Assembly (NCBI GenBank): GCA_029256185.1
Contig: JAQSYI010000018.1
Span: 59,629-123,628 of the forward strand
Direction: 5' to 3'
DNA from: Paenibacillaceae bacterium
GTDB taxonomy: Bacteria > Bacillota > Bacilli > Paenibacillales > NBRC-103111
Length of the DNA: 64,000 nt
The notes under the pieces are model-generated. The model was not told the DNA's origin and did not search any database. It worked only from the letters and a program-made list of their open reading frames with translations. Numbering within the stretch: the first letter of the stretch is position 1; every line of letters begins with the position of its first letter. Both the position numbers and the translations under genes were made by a program. Shown piece after piece: positions 24,676 through 32,686 of this stretch.

Positions 24676-26637
24676 ATGTCAGTTCATGCAACAACGGTAA
24701 AGGTTACTTTGCCTGATGGAGCAATCCGTGAATATCCGGTTGGATCTTCTATTGAACAGGTTGCGGAATCCATCAGCTCCGGGTTGAAGAAGAATGCCGT
24801 TGCAGGCAAGCTAAACGGCAAGGTTGTGGATCTGGGCACCTTGCTGACGGAGGATGCCGCAGTCGCTATTGTTACGGGAGACTCCGAAGAGGGACTTGAG
24901 GTGCTGCGCCATAGCTGTGCGCATCTGATGGCCCAAGCGATCAAGCGCCTGTATGGAGATCATGCCGTCAAGCTGGGCATTGGTCCTGTCATTGAAGACG
25001 GATTCTACTACGATATTGATCCTGAAACTCCGGTCTCCTCGGAGGACTTCAGCAGAATCGAAAAAGAGATGGAGAAGATTGTGCAGGAGAATCTTCCCGT
25101 TGTGCGCCGTGAGGTGAGCCGGGAGGAAGCCCTGCAGCTGTTTGGAGGAGAGCATGCCGATCCGTTGAAACTGGAGCTGATCCGTGATCTGCCCGAAGAT
25201 TCCGTGATCAGTGTTTATCAACAGGGAGAGTTCTTCGATCTGTGCCGCGGCCCCCATGTGCCTTCGACCGGGAAGATCAAGGTGTTCAAGCTGCTCAGTC
25301 TAGCCGGGGCATATTGGCGCGGAGATTCCAAGAACAAGATGCTGCAGCGGATTTATGGTACAGCCTTCCCCAAGAAGGCTCAATTGGACGAGCACCTGCA
25401 TCTTCTGGAGGAAGCGAAGAAACGGGATCACCGGAAGCTGGGCAAGGAACTGAAGATTTTTTCCTTCGCCAAAGAAGTAGGACAGGGCATCCCCCTCTGG
25501 CTGCCGGCCGGGGCCAAGCTGCGCCGGACCATGGAGCGCTATATTGTGGATCTGGAAGAACGGCTGGGTTACACTCATGTCTATACTCCCGTCTTGGGCA
25601 GCGTGGAGCTGTACAAGATTTCCGGCCACTGGGAGCATTACCAGGAGGATATGTTTCCCCCGATGCAGTTGGATAATGAGGAGTATGTCCTGCGTCCCAT
25701 GAACTGCCCGCATCACATGATGGTTTATAAGAGCGATATGCGCAGCTACCGCGATCTGCCTGTACGGGTGGCGGAACTCGGAACTATGCACCGTTACGAG
25801 ATGTCAGGGGCGTTGACCGGGCTGCACCGGGTGCGGGCGATGACCTTGAACGATGCCCATATCTTCTGCCGTCCAGATCAGATCAAGGAAGAATTCAGCC
25901 GCGTGGTCAATTTGATCCGCAAGGTCTATGAGGATTTCGGCATCAAGGAATACCGCTTCCGGCTGTCTTACCGCGATCCGAAGGATACGGAGAAGTATTT
26001 CCAGAACGACGCAATGTGGGAAATGTCCCAACGGATGCTGAAGGAAGTAGTAGAGGAACTGGGGCTGCCTTATTATGAGGCGGAAGGGGAAGCAGCCTTC
26101 TACGGACCGAAGCTGGATGTGCAGATCAAGACAGCGTTGAAGAAGGAAGAGACTTTGTCCACCGCACAACTGGACTTCCTGCTGCCGGAACGCTTCCAGT
26201 TGGAGTATGTGGGCGACGACGGTCAGAAGCACCGCCCCGTTGTCATCCACCGTGGCATAATCAGCACGATGGAACGGATGACCGCCTATCTGCTGGAGAA
26301 TTTCGCCGGCGCTCTTCCTACCTGGCTCTCGCCGGTTCAGGCCCGTGTAATCCCTGTCTCGGCAGCATTCGAGAAGTACGCCGCTGAAGCTACGGAGAAG
26401 CTGCTCGATGCAGGTATCCGCGCCGAGGCCGACCAGCGCAATGAGAAGCTGGGCTACAAAATCCGCGAGGCCCAACTGGAGAAGATTCCGTACATGCTTG
26501 TGTGCGGCGAGAATGAAGTGAACAGCGGCAGTCTGTCTGTGCGCATGCGCGGCGGCGTGGATAAGGGCGCGCTGAAGCTGGAGGATGTCATCGGACTGAT
26601 TGCCCAGGATATCGCCACCAAAACCAAAGACGAATAA
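24676..26637 (+). CDS. thrS: Threonyl-tRNA synthetase
   Basis: This 653-residue class II synthetase has an N-terminal TGS domain (1-62), the editing/SAD domain with HSCAHLMAQAIKRL, the catalytic core (motif 2 TMHRYEMSGALTGLHRVR, PMNCPHHMM with a zinc cysteine, motif 3 VVIHRGIISTMERM) and the anticodon-binding domain (GIRAEADQRNEKLGYKIREAQ). It charges tRNA-Thr and clears mis-acylated Ser. ATG 24676 follows AAAAGAGGG; an earlier ATG at 24658 has no site. It is controlled by the T-box leader and ends before a strong terminator. Confidence 0.98.
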   Translation: MSVHATTVKVTLPDGAIREYPVGSSIEQVAESISSGLKKNAVAGKLNGKVVDLGTLLTEDAAVAIVTGDSEEGLEVLRHSCAHLMAQAIKRLYGDHAVKLGIGPVIEDGFYYDIDPETPVSSEDFSRIEKEMEKIVQENLPVVRREVSREEALQLFGGEHADPLKLELIRDLPEDSVISVYQQGEFFDLCRGPHVPSTGKIKVFKLLSLAGAYWRGDSKNKMLQRIYGTAFPKKAQLDEHLHLLEEAKKRDHRKLGKELKIFSFAKEVGQGIPLWLPAGAKLRRTMERYIVDLEERLGYTHVYTPVLGSVELYKISGHWEHYQEDMFPPMQLDNEEYVLRPMNCPHHMMVYKSDMRSYRDLPVRVAELGTMHRYEMSGALTGLHRVRAMTLNDAHIFCRPDQIKEEFSRVVNLIRKVYEDFGIKEYRFRLSYRDPKDTEKYFQNDAMWEMSQRMLKEVVEELGLPYYEAEGEAAFYGPKLDVQIKTALKKEETLSTAQLDFLLPERFQLEYVGDDGQKHRPVVIHRGIISTMERMTAYLLENFAGALPTWLSPVQARVIPVSAAFEKYAAEATEKLLDAGIRAEADQRNEKLGYKIREAQLEKIPYMLVCGENEVNSGSLSVRMRGGVDKGALKLEDVIGLIAQDIATKTKDE

Positions 26638-26653
26638 CACTATAACTGCAACC

Positions 26654-26693
26654 AGACGTTGTCCGATTCTTAATCCCGGATAACGTCTTTTTT
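26654..26693 (+). terminator. Terminator after thrS
   Basis: AGACGTTGTCCG (26654-26665) pairs with CGGATAACGTCT (26677-26688), followed by six T residues. Confidence 0.9.
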
Positions 26694-26719
26694 ATAAAGA
26701 AAGTATATCATTCGGAGGT

Positions 26720-26791
26720 TAACGGAAAAAATTTCCGCTAAATCAGCAAGGAATGATGAATTTGCAGGGATAGCGGAAATTTTTGACCTTA
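26720..26791. repeat. 72-bp palindrome-pair repeat, copy 3
   Basis: Cores at 26720-26740 (centre AAA) and 26771-26791 begin 51 bases apart, as in copies 1 and 2. The second core is imperfect: its right arm reads GACCTTA instead of TCCGCTA. Its flanks (GATGAATTTGCAGGGA before and GGAGTAAGC after) recur around the copy at 29288, where the core is reversed. Confidence 0.85.
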
Positions 26792-26840
26792 GGAGTAAGC
26801 GGGGTGGGACCGCCGTAAGGAGTTACACTTTTGGCAATGT

Positions 26841-26877
26841 AAAAAAAGGACCTGGCGGTGTTCCACCAGGTTTTTCT
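26841..26877. terminator. Bidirectional terminator between thrS region and MscS gene
   Basis: ACCTGGCGG (26850-26858) pairs with 26863-26871 with one mismatch. It has an A-run before and a T-run after, so it works on both strands and ends the minus-strand MscS gene. Confidence 0.75.
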
Positions 26878-26907
26878 TATCTCGAAGATCCCAATATTCT
26901 GTAGGGT

Positions 26908-28146
26908 TCAGGATTCCCGCTTGAACATGCTTTTCAAATCGTACCCTGTAGGATTCTGAAATACATGGAGCTCGAAATCGGACGCCACGGCAAAAACATG
27001 GTCAAAAATATCAGACTGCACTCCTTCGTAAACCGCCCAATCCACATCATTGGTAAAAGCGTAAATTTCCAGAGGAACACCGGTTTCTGAAGGGGCCAGT
27101 TGTCTGACCATGCAAGTCATACTTTTATGTATTTTGGGATGATGCTGAAGATAGTTATAAATATATGCCCGGAAAATGCCGATATTCGTCAGCGCCCTGC
27201 CATTGACTTTGACCGAACGGTCCATTCCAAATTCCTGGTTGTATTGCTCGATCTCTTTTTCCTTCCGGATGATGTAATCCGTAAGATAGTGAATCTTCTT
27301 GAATTTCTCAATCATATCGGGGGTGCAAAAAGCAATGCTGCCCGTGTCGATGAAAAGCGAACGCTTAATGCGCCTTCCCCCGGCATTTTTCATGCCTCTC
27401 CAGTTTTTGAAGGAGTCAGAAATCAGCGCATAGGTAGGAATGGTAGTGATGGTTTTGTCCCAATTCTGCACTTTAACGGTATTCAGAGAAATGTCGATGA
27501 TGTCGCCGTCCGCACCGTATTTGGGCATTTCAATCCAGTCCCCGACGCGCACCATGTCGTTTGCGGTTAGTTGAATGCCTGCCACCAGGCCCAGGATGGA
27601 GTCCTTGAAGATCAGCATAATGACTGCCGATAAGGCGCCGATTCCGCTGAGCAGAATAAGGGGACTCTCCCCGATAAAGGTGGAGAAGAGCAGAATGCCG
27701 CCAATGCTGAAAACAAATATCTTCATCACCTGGAGGTATCCGCGGATCGGCCGGACCTTCGAAATTTCAAACGTGGTATAGATATCATGAATGGCATTCA
27801 GGAATGCACTCACAACCAGCAGCGCCATGATAATGATATAGATCAGGACGCCTTTGACAATCAGCGTCTGATAAGCTGGGAAGAGGTAGGCGGAGTAGTA
27901 AATAATAACTGCTGGCACCACGTGGACAAGCTTATGGAAAACCTTCCGTTCCAGCATATGATTATCCCATTGGAACCTGTTGTTGTGAATGTAATAAGCA
28001 ATGGCTTTGAGCACAATTTTCTTGGCAATATAGTGGGCGGTAATGCTCAGTACCGCAATGAAGGCGATCATAATCGCATTGGCCAGGTAAAGCGCCATCT
28101 TTTGATGAATACCGAAATCAACCAGCATCTTTTGAATAAATTCCAT
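26908..28146 (-). CDS. MscS-family mechanosensitive channel (YbdG-type)
   Basis: This 412-residue membrane protein has about five N-terminal membrane helices, then the pore helix and beta domain of MscS channels: GIGALSAVIMLIFKDSILGLVAGIQL, then NDMVRVGDWIEMPKYGADGDIIDISLNTVKVQNWDKTITTIPTY in segments. Its C-terminal domain is long, like E. coli YbdG/YnaI types. Such channels release solutes on osmotic downshock. ATG 28146 has AAGGAGAG upstream. The neighbours do not suggest a dedicated partner. Confidence 0.92.
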   Translation of the reverse strand: MEFIQKMLVDFGIHQKMALYLANAIMIAFIAVLSITAHYIAKKIVLKAIAYYIHNNRFQWDNHMLERKVFHKLVHVVPAVIIYYSAYLFPAYQTLIVKGVLIYIIIMALLVVSAFLNAIHDIYTTFEISKVRPIRGYLQVMKIFVFSIGGILLFSTFIGESPLILLSGIGALSAVIMLIFKDSILGLVAGIQLTANDMVRVGDWIEMPKYGADGDIIDISLNTVKVQNWDKTITTIPTYALISDSFKNWRGMKNAGGRRIKRSLFIDTGSIAFCTPDMIEKFKKIHYLTDYIIRKEKEIEQYNQEFGMDRSVKVNGRALTNIGIFRAYIYNYLQHHPKIHKSMTCMVRQLAPSETGVPLEIYAFTNDVDWAVYEGVQSDIFDHVFAVASDFELHVFQNPTGYDLKSMFKRES

Positions 28147-28311
28147 TGTTCTCTCCTTGGTAGGGTCTGTGAGGTATGGATTAGATTATACCACAGTTTA
28201 CCTGATGCATATTCCGCCCTTAATCTGGAAACCTTAATTCTGAAGACTGCCTGCGCATACAGATGCGCGGATCAGGGCAATCTTCACCATTAGGGGAGGG
28301 TATTACATTAC

Positions 28312-29040
28312 ATGAATGATGGCAGGATAGTCAGTTTGGTGCTGCGTACAGGGATGATGGTTCTATGGATCAGCATTGCAGCATGCATGTTGCCAAACGG
28401 TAGCCGGCATTCCGTTATTGCGGACGGAACTGGCGGTTATCAAGGCTGGGAAGCCGAAGTGAAGGCAGCCGGAGTAACAGGAGCCATCCGCGTTCCTGCT
28501 TCCGGGACACAACCGGATCAGAAACCGCCGGTTGAGCCTATTCCAGTGGAGCTCTCTTCCCCCGGCGAGGAAGCGGCAGAGGTGGAAGAGGCGCTGGGAC
28601 GTATGAAAGTAAAGCCATTTGAGCATTTGGATATGCAGCAGCTGGACTCCGTTGAGGTTATTGCAACAGGCTATACGGCGGGCCAGGAGTCAACCGGCAA
28701 ATCGCCGGGTCATCCCGAATACGGCGTCACCTATTCCGGGGTAAAAGTCCGCAAGGATGATTTTTCCACAATAGCTGCAGACCCGAAGGTGTTTCCGCTT
28801 GGAACGATTATGTATGTTCCCGGCTATGGATTCGGGGTTGTGGCCGATACGGGCGGAGCGATCAAGGGCCATAAGATCGACCTGTACTTTGCTACCCGCC
28901 AGCAGGTCTATGAGCAATGGGGCAAGAGGAAGGTAAGGGTTTATATTCTCCGCAAGGGGGACGGCAGGGTGACAGAGGCTATGCTCAACCAGTTGAATGG
29001 TTTGACAGATGCCGTTCCCGTCGAGAAGCAGCTCCCCTGA
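28312..29040 (+). CDS. Secreted or membrane-anchored 3D-domain protein
   Basis: This 242-residue protein starts with a hydrophobic segment (about 8-25, LVLRTGMMVLWISIAACML), likely a signal peptide or anchor. A low-complexity Pro/Glu linker follows, then a C-terminal 3D domain (about 105-215). The three conserved Asp residues lie in VVADTGGAIKGHKIDLYF, preceded by FPLGTIMYVPGYG. 3D domains are found in cell-wall lytic proteins such as YocH and resistance-promoting factors. ATG 28312 follows AGGGGAGGG. A second 3D-domain protein lies at 44017, there under a c-di-AMP riboswitch; this one has no such leader. Confidence 0.85.
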   Translation: MNDGRIVSLVLRTGMMVLWISIAACMLPNGSRHSVIADGTGGYQGWEAEVKAAGVTGAIRVPASGTQPDQKPPVEPIPVELSSPGEEAAEVEEALGRMKVKPFEHLDMQQLDSVEVIATGYTAGQESTGKSPGHPEYGVTYSGVKVRKDDFSTIAADPKVFPLGTIMYVPGYGFGVVADTGGAIKGHKIDLYFATRQQVYEQWGKRKVRVYILRKGDGRVTEAMLNQLNGLTDAVPVEKQLP

Positions 29041-29069
29041 CCTTTCATGCCGCAACCGCGTATTTGCCT

Positions 29070-29111
29070 AAAAAGGACCGTCCGGCCCAATCACCGGACG
29101 GTCCTTTTTAC
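29070..29111 (+). terminator. Terminator after 3D-domain gene
   Basis: A perfect 16-bp stem (29070-29085 with 29094-29109), AAAAAGGACCGTCCGG type, has an 8-base loop and ends in T residues. Confidence 0.92.
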
Positions 29112-29209
29112 AAATATGCCAGAAAGTATATGATTCCGAGGAAGGGGATCCCTTTCTCCCTGGATCAAGTGGGGAAGGAGTTGGAAACAGAGGGCGCATG
29201 GGATGAGGT

Positions 29210-29308
29210 TAATGGAAATTTTTTCCGCTATCAGGATACTTTTCGGTGATTGCCAAGAATTAGCGAGGAACGATGAATTTGCAGGGATAAGGTCAAAAAT
29301 TTCCGTTA
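29210..29308. repeat. Palindrome-pair repeat, copy 4 (cores inverted)
   Basis: Cores lie at 29210-29230 and 29288-29308, 78 bases apart rather than 51. The first has centre TTT where the other three copies have AAA. The second begins TAAGGTC and ends TTTCCGTTA, the reverse complement order of the core at 26771, while its flanks (GATGAATTTGCAGGGA and GGAGTAAGC) are in the same order as there. Confidence 0.85.
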
Positions 29309-29486
29309 GGAGTAAGCCTGCCCTTTATGATTTGCAGCCGCGCTCTAGCCTCCGGAAAGAGGGAAAGGGGCCTGGAAAAAAGGCCCGGCTTTTCCCTTAG
29401 CTCCTGTTCACTCCAACTGATCTGCTCTGAACAGGCTCTATTCCCCCACATGACCTCCTTGGTCACGGAGAAAGAGCTCCTTTCCC

Positions 29487-30524
29487 TCAGAATGATGCCA
29501 CGGGGATGGGCTTGCTTGCGCTGTCCGCATAAGGCTGGTCCAGCAGAGCATACAGTTCGTCTTTCCAGAGCGTGCTGATCCGGTCAAGTTCCGCCTGGGT
29601 AAGAGGCGGACAATCGGAGGCGGCGGCAAACTCTTCCAGATTAGCCGATGAGGTAATATTGGGAAGCACGGATGCCACAACAGGCGAGGACAGGGAGAAG
29701 CGGAGGGCTGCCTGCCCGATGGTCCTCCCTGTGTCCGGCCCGAACAAGAAGCCCAGCTTCTCCACCGCCTGAAGCCCCCGGCCCATCCAGTCATGCCTCC
29801 TGTGGTTGCGGTGGTCGCTCTTATCATAATGCTTCTCAGGGTTATACGACCCGTCAAGCAGCCCGGAGGCATGGGGCACACGGACCACCAAACTCAGATC
29901 CCGCTCCGCGGCAGGGTGCAGGAATTGATTGGCGGGCCATTGCTCCAGCAGGTTGTAGATCACCTGCATCATGGAGATACCGGGACGGTTGGCAAGAGTC
30001 CACAGGCCTTCTTCATGCCATCCGATATCCGGCCCCAGCGCCGGACCATAAGCGCGGATCTTGCCCTCTTCCTTCAGCCGCTCCAGTGTCTCGAAGACCG
30101 CATCATCCTGCAGAGTTTGGCTGCGCACATTATGCAGCTGGTACAGGTCAATGTAGTCTGTGTTCAGACGTCGCAGGCTCTGCTCACAGGCATAGCGGAT
30201 ATGCTCCGGGGTCCAGAGCTGGGGCATCTCGGAGAAGCCCTTGCGCTCCCCTTTTTGCCCGTAGATATCGTAGCCGAACTTGGTGGCGTATACCAGTTGC
30301 TTTCTTTTGCCCGCGAACGCTTCATTAAGAATGGTCTCGCCTTCGCCAAGAGCATATGTATCTGCCGTATCATAGAAGGTAATCCCCCGCTCGCAGGCTT
30401 CCTGCAGCAGTCTGACGCCGAAGCTCCGGTCCTTCACTCCCCACCATGTGGTTGCTACCGACCATACGCCAAAGCCTATCTCCGATACGGACAAGTCTGT
30501 TCCCGCCAATGTGCGATATTTCAT
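29487..30524 (-). CDS. Aldo/keto reductase
   Basis: This 345-residue protein is a (beta/alpha)8 aldo/keto reductase. It begins KYRTLAGTDLSVSEIGFGVWSV, shows the catalytic Asp and Tyr in TFYDTADTYALGEGE, the Lys in VYATKFGYDI and the His in IDLYQLHNVRS. The cofactor end IGQAALRFSLS is typical for NADPH binding. It reduces carbonyl compounds in the cytoplasm; the substrate is unknown. ATG 30524 is eight bases after AAGGAGG, and upstream in-frame codons to 30560 are not supported. It seems monocistronic. Confidence 0.92.
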   Translation of the reverse strand: MKYRTLAGTDLSVSEIGFGVWSVATTWWGVKDRSFGVRLLQEACERGITFYDTADTYALGEGETILNEAFAGKRKQLVYATKFGYDIYGQKGERKGFSEMPQLWTPEHIRYACEQSLRRLNTDYIDLYQLHNVRSQTLQDDAVFETLERLKEEGKIRAYGPALGPDIGWHEEGLWTLANRPGISMMQVIYNLLEQWPANQFLHPAAERDLSLVVRVPHASGLLDGSYNPEKHYDKSDHRNHRRHDWMGRGLQAVEKLGFLFGPDTGRTIGQAALRFSLSSPVVASVLPNITSSANLEEFAAASDCPPLTQAELDRISTLWKDELYALLDQPYADSASKPIPVASF

Positions 30525-30756
30525 CCGGAAGGCCTCCTTGTTTGTGAAAATCATTCTCATCTTATAGCCAGTTTACCACACCTGCCGCATGAATTCCTCT
30601 TTGCCTCCGGGAACGATATTTCTCTAAATGGTCTTGCTTATTGTCTGTTCAACATTTGGACAAGAATAAGCCTCCGGTAACCCGCCGTTCCATGCAGCCG
30701 CACATAAATTTGATGGGGCTGCTAATAATAGGTCCTACAGGGGAGGTGAATTCCAA

Positions 30757-30870
30757 ATGGGCAAAAACAAGAACAAAAAGATGGATCAAAGCAACGTTGA
30801 ATTCGCGGACGAGCTCTCTGTAAAAAAGACCAACAACAGTAATAAAGCAAACGATAAAGCATGCAAATAA
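30757..30870 (+). CDS. 37-residue small charged protein, possibly spore-related
   Basis: The open frame MGKNKNKKMDQSNVEFADEL... is Lys- and Asn-rich and begins eight bases after GGGGAGGTG. It is closed by a clear terminator at 30898, so it is probably expressed. The VEFADEL segment and basic head remind me of the short YfhD-type proteins of Bacillales; this is from memory and weak. It ends ACK. Neighbours give no role. Confidence 0.55.
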   Translation: MGKNKNKKMDQSNVEFADELSVKKTNNSNKANDKACK

Positions 30871-30897
30871 GCATGACACAGTCTGAGAATATTTGGC

Positions 30898-30923
30898 AGG
30901 AGAGACGGGAGTCTCTCCTTTTC
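30898..30923 (+). terminator. Terminator after the 37-residue gene
   Basis: AGGAGAGAC (30898-30906) pairs with GTCTCTCCT (30911-30919) across a 4-base loop, followed by TTTTC. Confidence 0.88.
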
Positions 30924-31043
30924 AATTTTGACAACATCCGTTATAATGTAAGAAAATCTGCCATGTAATCTTCCAGATGAGTTTATACTTCACGCGAGCC
31001 ATGGGGAATCATTGCGTCATAATATAACGGAGCGGGTGGTAGG

Positions 31044-32492
31044 GTGCTAATCGCAGCGGTCTTGGTGGAGCTTGTTGTCATCATTGGGCTGGGTTTCTTA
31101 TTGGTCAGAAGCAACGGATTCGGATTGAAGACTTCAGTTGGGGCCGCAGAGGCTTCGCAAAAAACGGAGGAAACCTTTCACGCTTTTGTCGATGAGGCCC
31201 AGGTTGTGGCTGACCGGCTTGTGGCGGCGAAAGAAGAAGTAAGCGTATCCATACTGCGGCTGACGGAAATTGCCGATGCTTCGGTGGAATCCGAGGAGCA
31301 TCTGCGGCAGCGCAGCCAGCAGGCGGTGGAACGGATCAATCATGTATTCGCCTCCATGGAGGAGGTGGCCGCGGCGGCCTCGCAGATCCATGTGCAATCC
31401 AAGGACATGGCGGAAGAAAGCCTGCTTACCAAGGATTTGGTGCTTGAAGTATGCCGGTCTCTGAACCAGACGGACCGGGTTATGGGAGAGCTGCAGATTC
31501 ATCAGACGGCCATGTCGGAACGCATTATGGAACTCAGCCGCTATACCTCCAACGTGGAGGAAATCAACGGCTTCATCCGCGAAGTGGTTTCCCAGACGTC
31601 GCTGCTTGCCCTGAACGCCTCGATTGAGGCAGCCAGAGCCGGCGAGCATGGCAGGGGGTTCGCGGTGGTCGCCCAAGAGATCAAGAAGCTTGCGGAGCAG
31701 AGCCATGAGGCGGTCAGCCGCAGCTCGGGAATCCTGTCCTCCATCGAGAAGGGGGTATCCCAGGTCGTGGATGCCATGCGGGGGGAGAAGGAGGCGGTGC
31801 TCCAAAGCCTCCAAGAGATGACCAGCATGAAGGATGGCATGGATAAAATTCTGATCCGGGTAGTGGGAGTGGACGGCATGGTCAATCTCACGGAGGAAGC
31901 AAGCCGGATGCAGACCGGATCAACCATGGAATCCACCACCATGCTGGGAGAGGTAGTGGAAGCGGTCAGTGAAACCCTCCACAATATCGAGAAGACTGTA
32001 GCCATGATGGAGCGCCAGCGCAGGCAGATCGGCCGCATGCAGGATATTTACTCCAATCTGGACCAAACCTCCCAAGAGCTGTACGAATCCCTCAAAAGCG
32101 TAGCTCAGGAGCGGAAATCCGATATGACGGCGGAAGGGCTTCAAGATATGAAGTCCAAGCTTGCCAGGATGTCCTCCCGTGAGGAATTGAAGGGGCTTGA
32201 CGCATCGGATCACGAGCGGCTGCTAAGCCAATGGCTAAGCGAGACGGCAGGCGTAGAGGCGATCTGGTCCAACCGGGCCGACGGTACATTCATTTTCTCC
32301 AAGCCTGCAGCAGGTCTCGTGAATGCCCGCGGCAGGGAATGGTGGCAAAGAGCCCTTGCCGGAGAATTATATGTATCGAAACCCTACATATCTGCTATCA
32401 CCAAGAAGCCCTGCATTACCTTGTCTCTCGGTATCAATGACAGCAAAGGCCAAATTGTGGGAGTTGTGGGCATCGATCTGGCCATCCTGTAG
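31044..32492 (+). CDS. Chemoreceptor with C-terminal Cache-like sensor domain
   Basis: This 482-residue protein starts with one membrane anchor (2-23, LIAAVLVELVVIIGLGFLLV). The MCP signalling domain follows (NGFIREVVSQTSLLALNASIEAARA, GRGFAVVAQEIKKLAEQS). About 120 residues then form a second region after the hairpin, ending in GREWWQRALAG, YVSKPYISAITKKPCITLSLGI and GQIVGVVGIDLAIL. This end matches the beta-sheet core of Cache/PDC sensor domains, which are normally extracellular and N-terminal. Here it should lie in the cytoplasm and would sense an internal ligand. GTG 31044 is used, with GGAGCGGGTGG upstream. Confidence 0.85.
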   Translation: MLIAAVLVELVVIIGLGFLLVRSNGFGLKTSVGAAEASQKTEETFHAFVDEAQVVADRLVAAKEEVSVSILRLTEIADASVESEEHLRQRSQQAVERINHVFASMEEVAAAASQIHVQSKDMAEESLLTKDLVLEVCRSLNQTDRVMGELQIHQTAMSERIMELSRYTSNVEEINGFIREVVSQTSLLALNASIEAARAGEHGRGFAVVAQEIKKLAEQSHEAVSRSSGILSSIEKGVSQVVDAMRGEKEAVLQSLQEMTSMKDGMDKILIRVVGVDGMVNLTEEASRMQTGSTMESTTMLGEVVEAVSETLHNIEKTVAMMERQRRQIGRMQDIYSNLDQTSQELYESLKSVAQERKSDMTAEGLQDMKSKLARMSSREELKGLDASDHERLLSQWLSETAGVEAIWSNRADGTFIFSKPAAGLVNARGREWWQRALAGELYVSKPYISAITKKPCITLSLGINDSKGQIVGVVGIDLAIL

Positions 32493-32686
32493 TTGTAGTT
32501 GAACGCACGGTTATATTCCCGCTATTGCTCATCCTCCGGCAGGCAGCTGTCGGAGGATGCTGCGTTATGCGGGCTGCTCTCTCCTCCGTCTGGGGACTGA
32601 GACCCGCTTCCTTCCCCCGCCTCTTTTCTATGCTGCAAAAAAAAGTTAAACTGGTAGCATACGAGGCTGGCATGGAGGAAGATAAC

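Larger units (their letters stand above)
29041..29486. other. Intergenic region with terminator, repeat and hairpins
   Basis: This 446-base gap between convergent genes holds the terminator at 29070, the fourth palindrome-pair repeat, and two further hairpins near 29359-29399 (GGGCCT/AGGCCC with outer GGGAAA/TTTCCC on the minus strand) and 29402-29440 (CCTGTTCA/TGAACAGG). The last two may end the aldo/keto reductase transcript. I see no gene. Confidence 0.6.
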
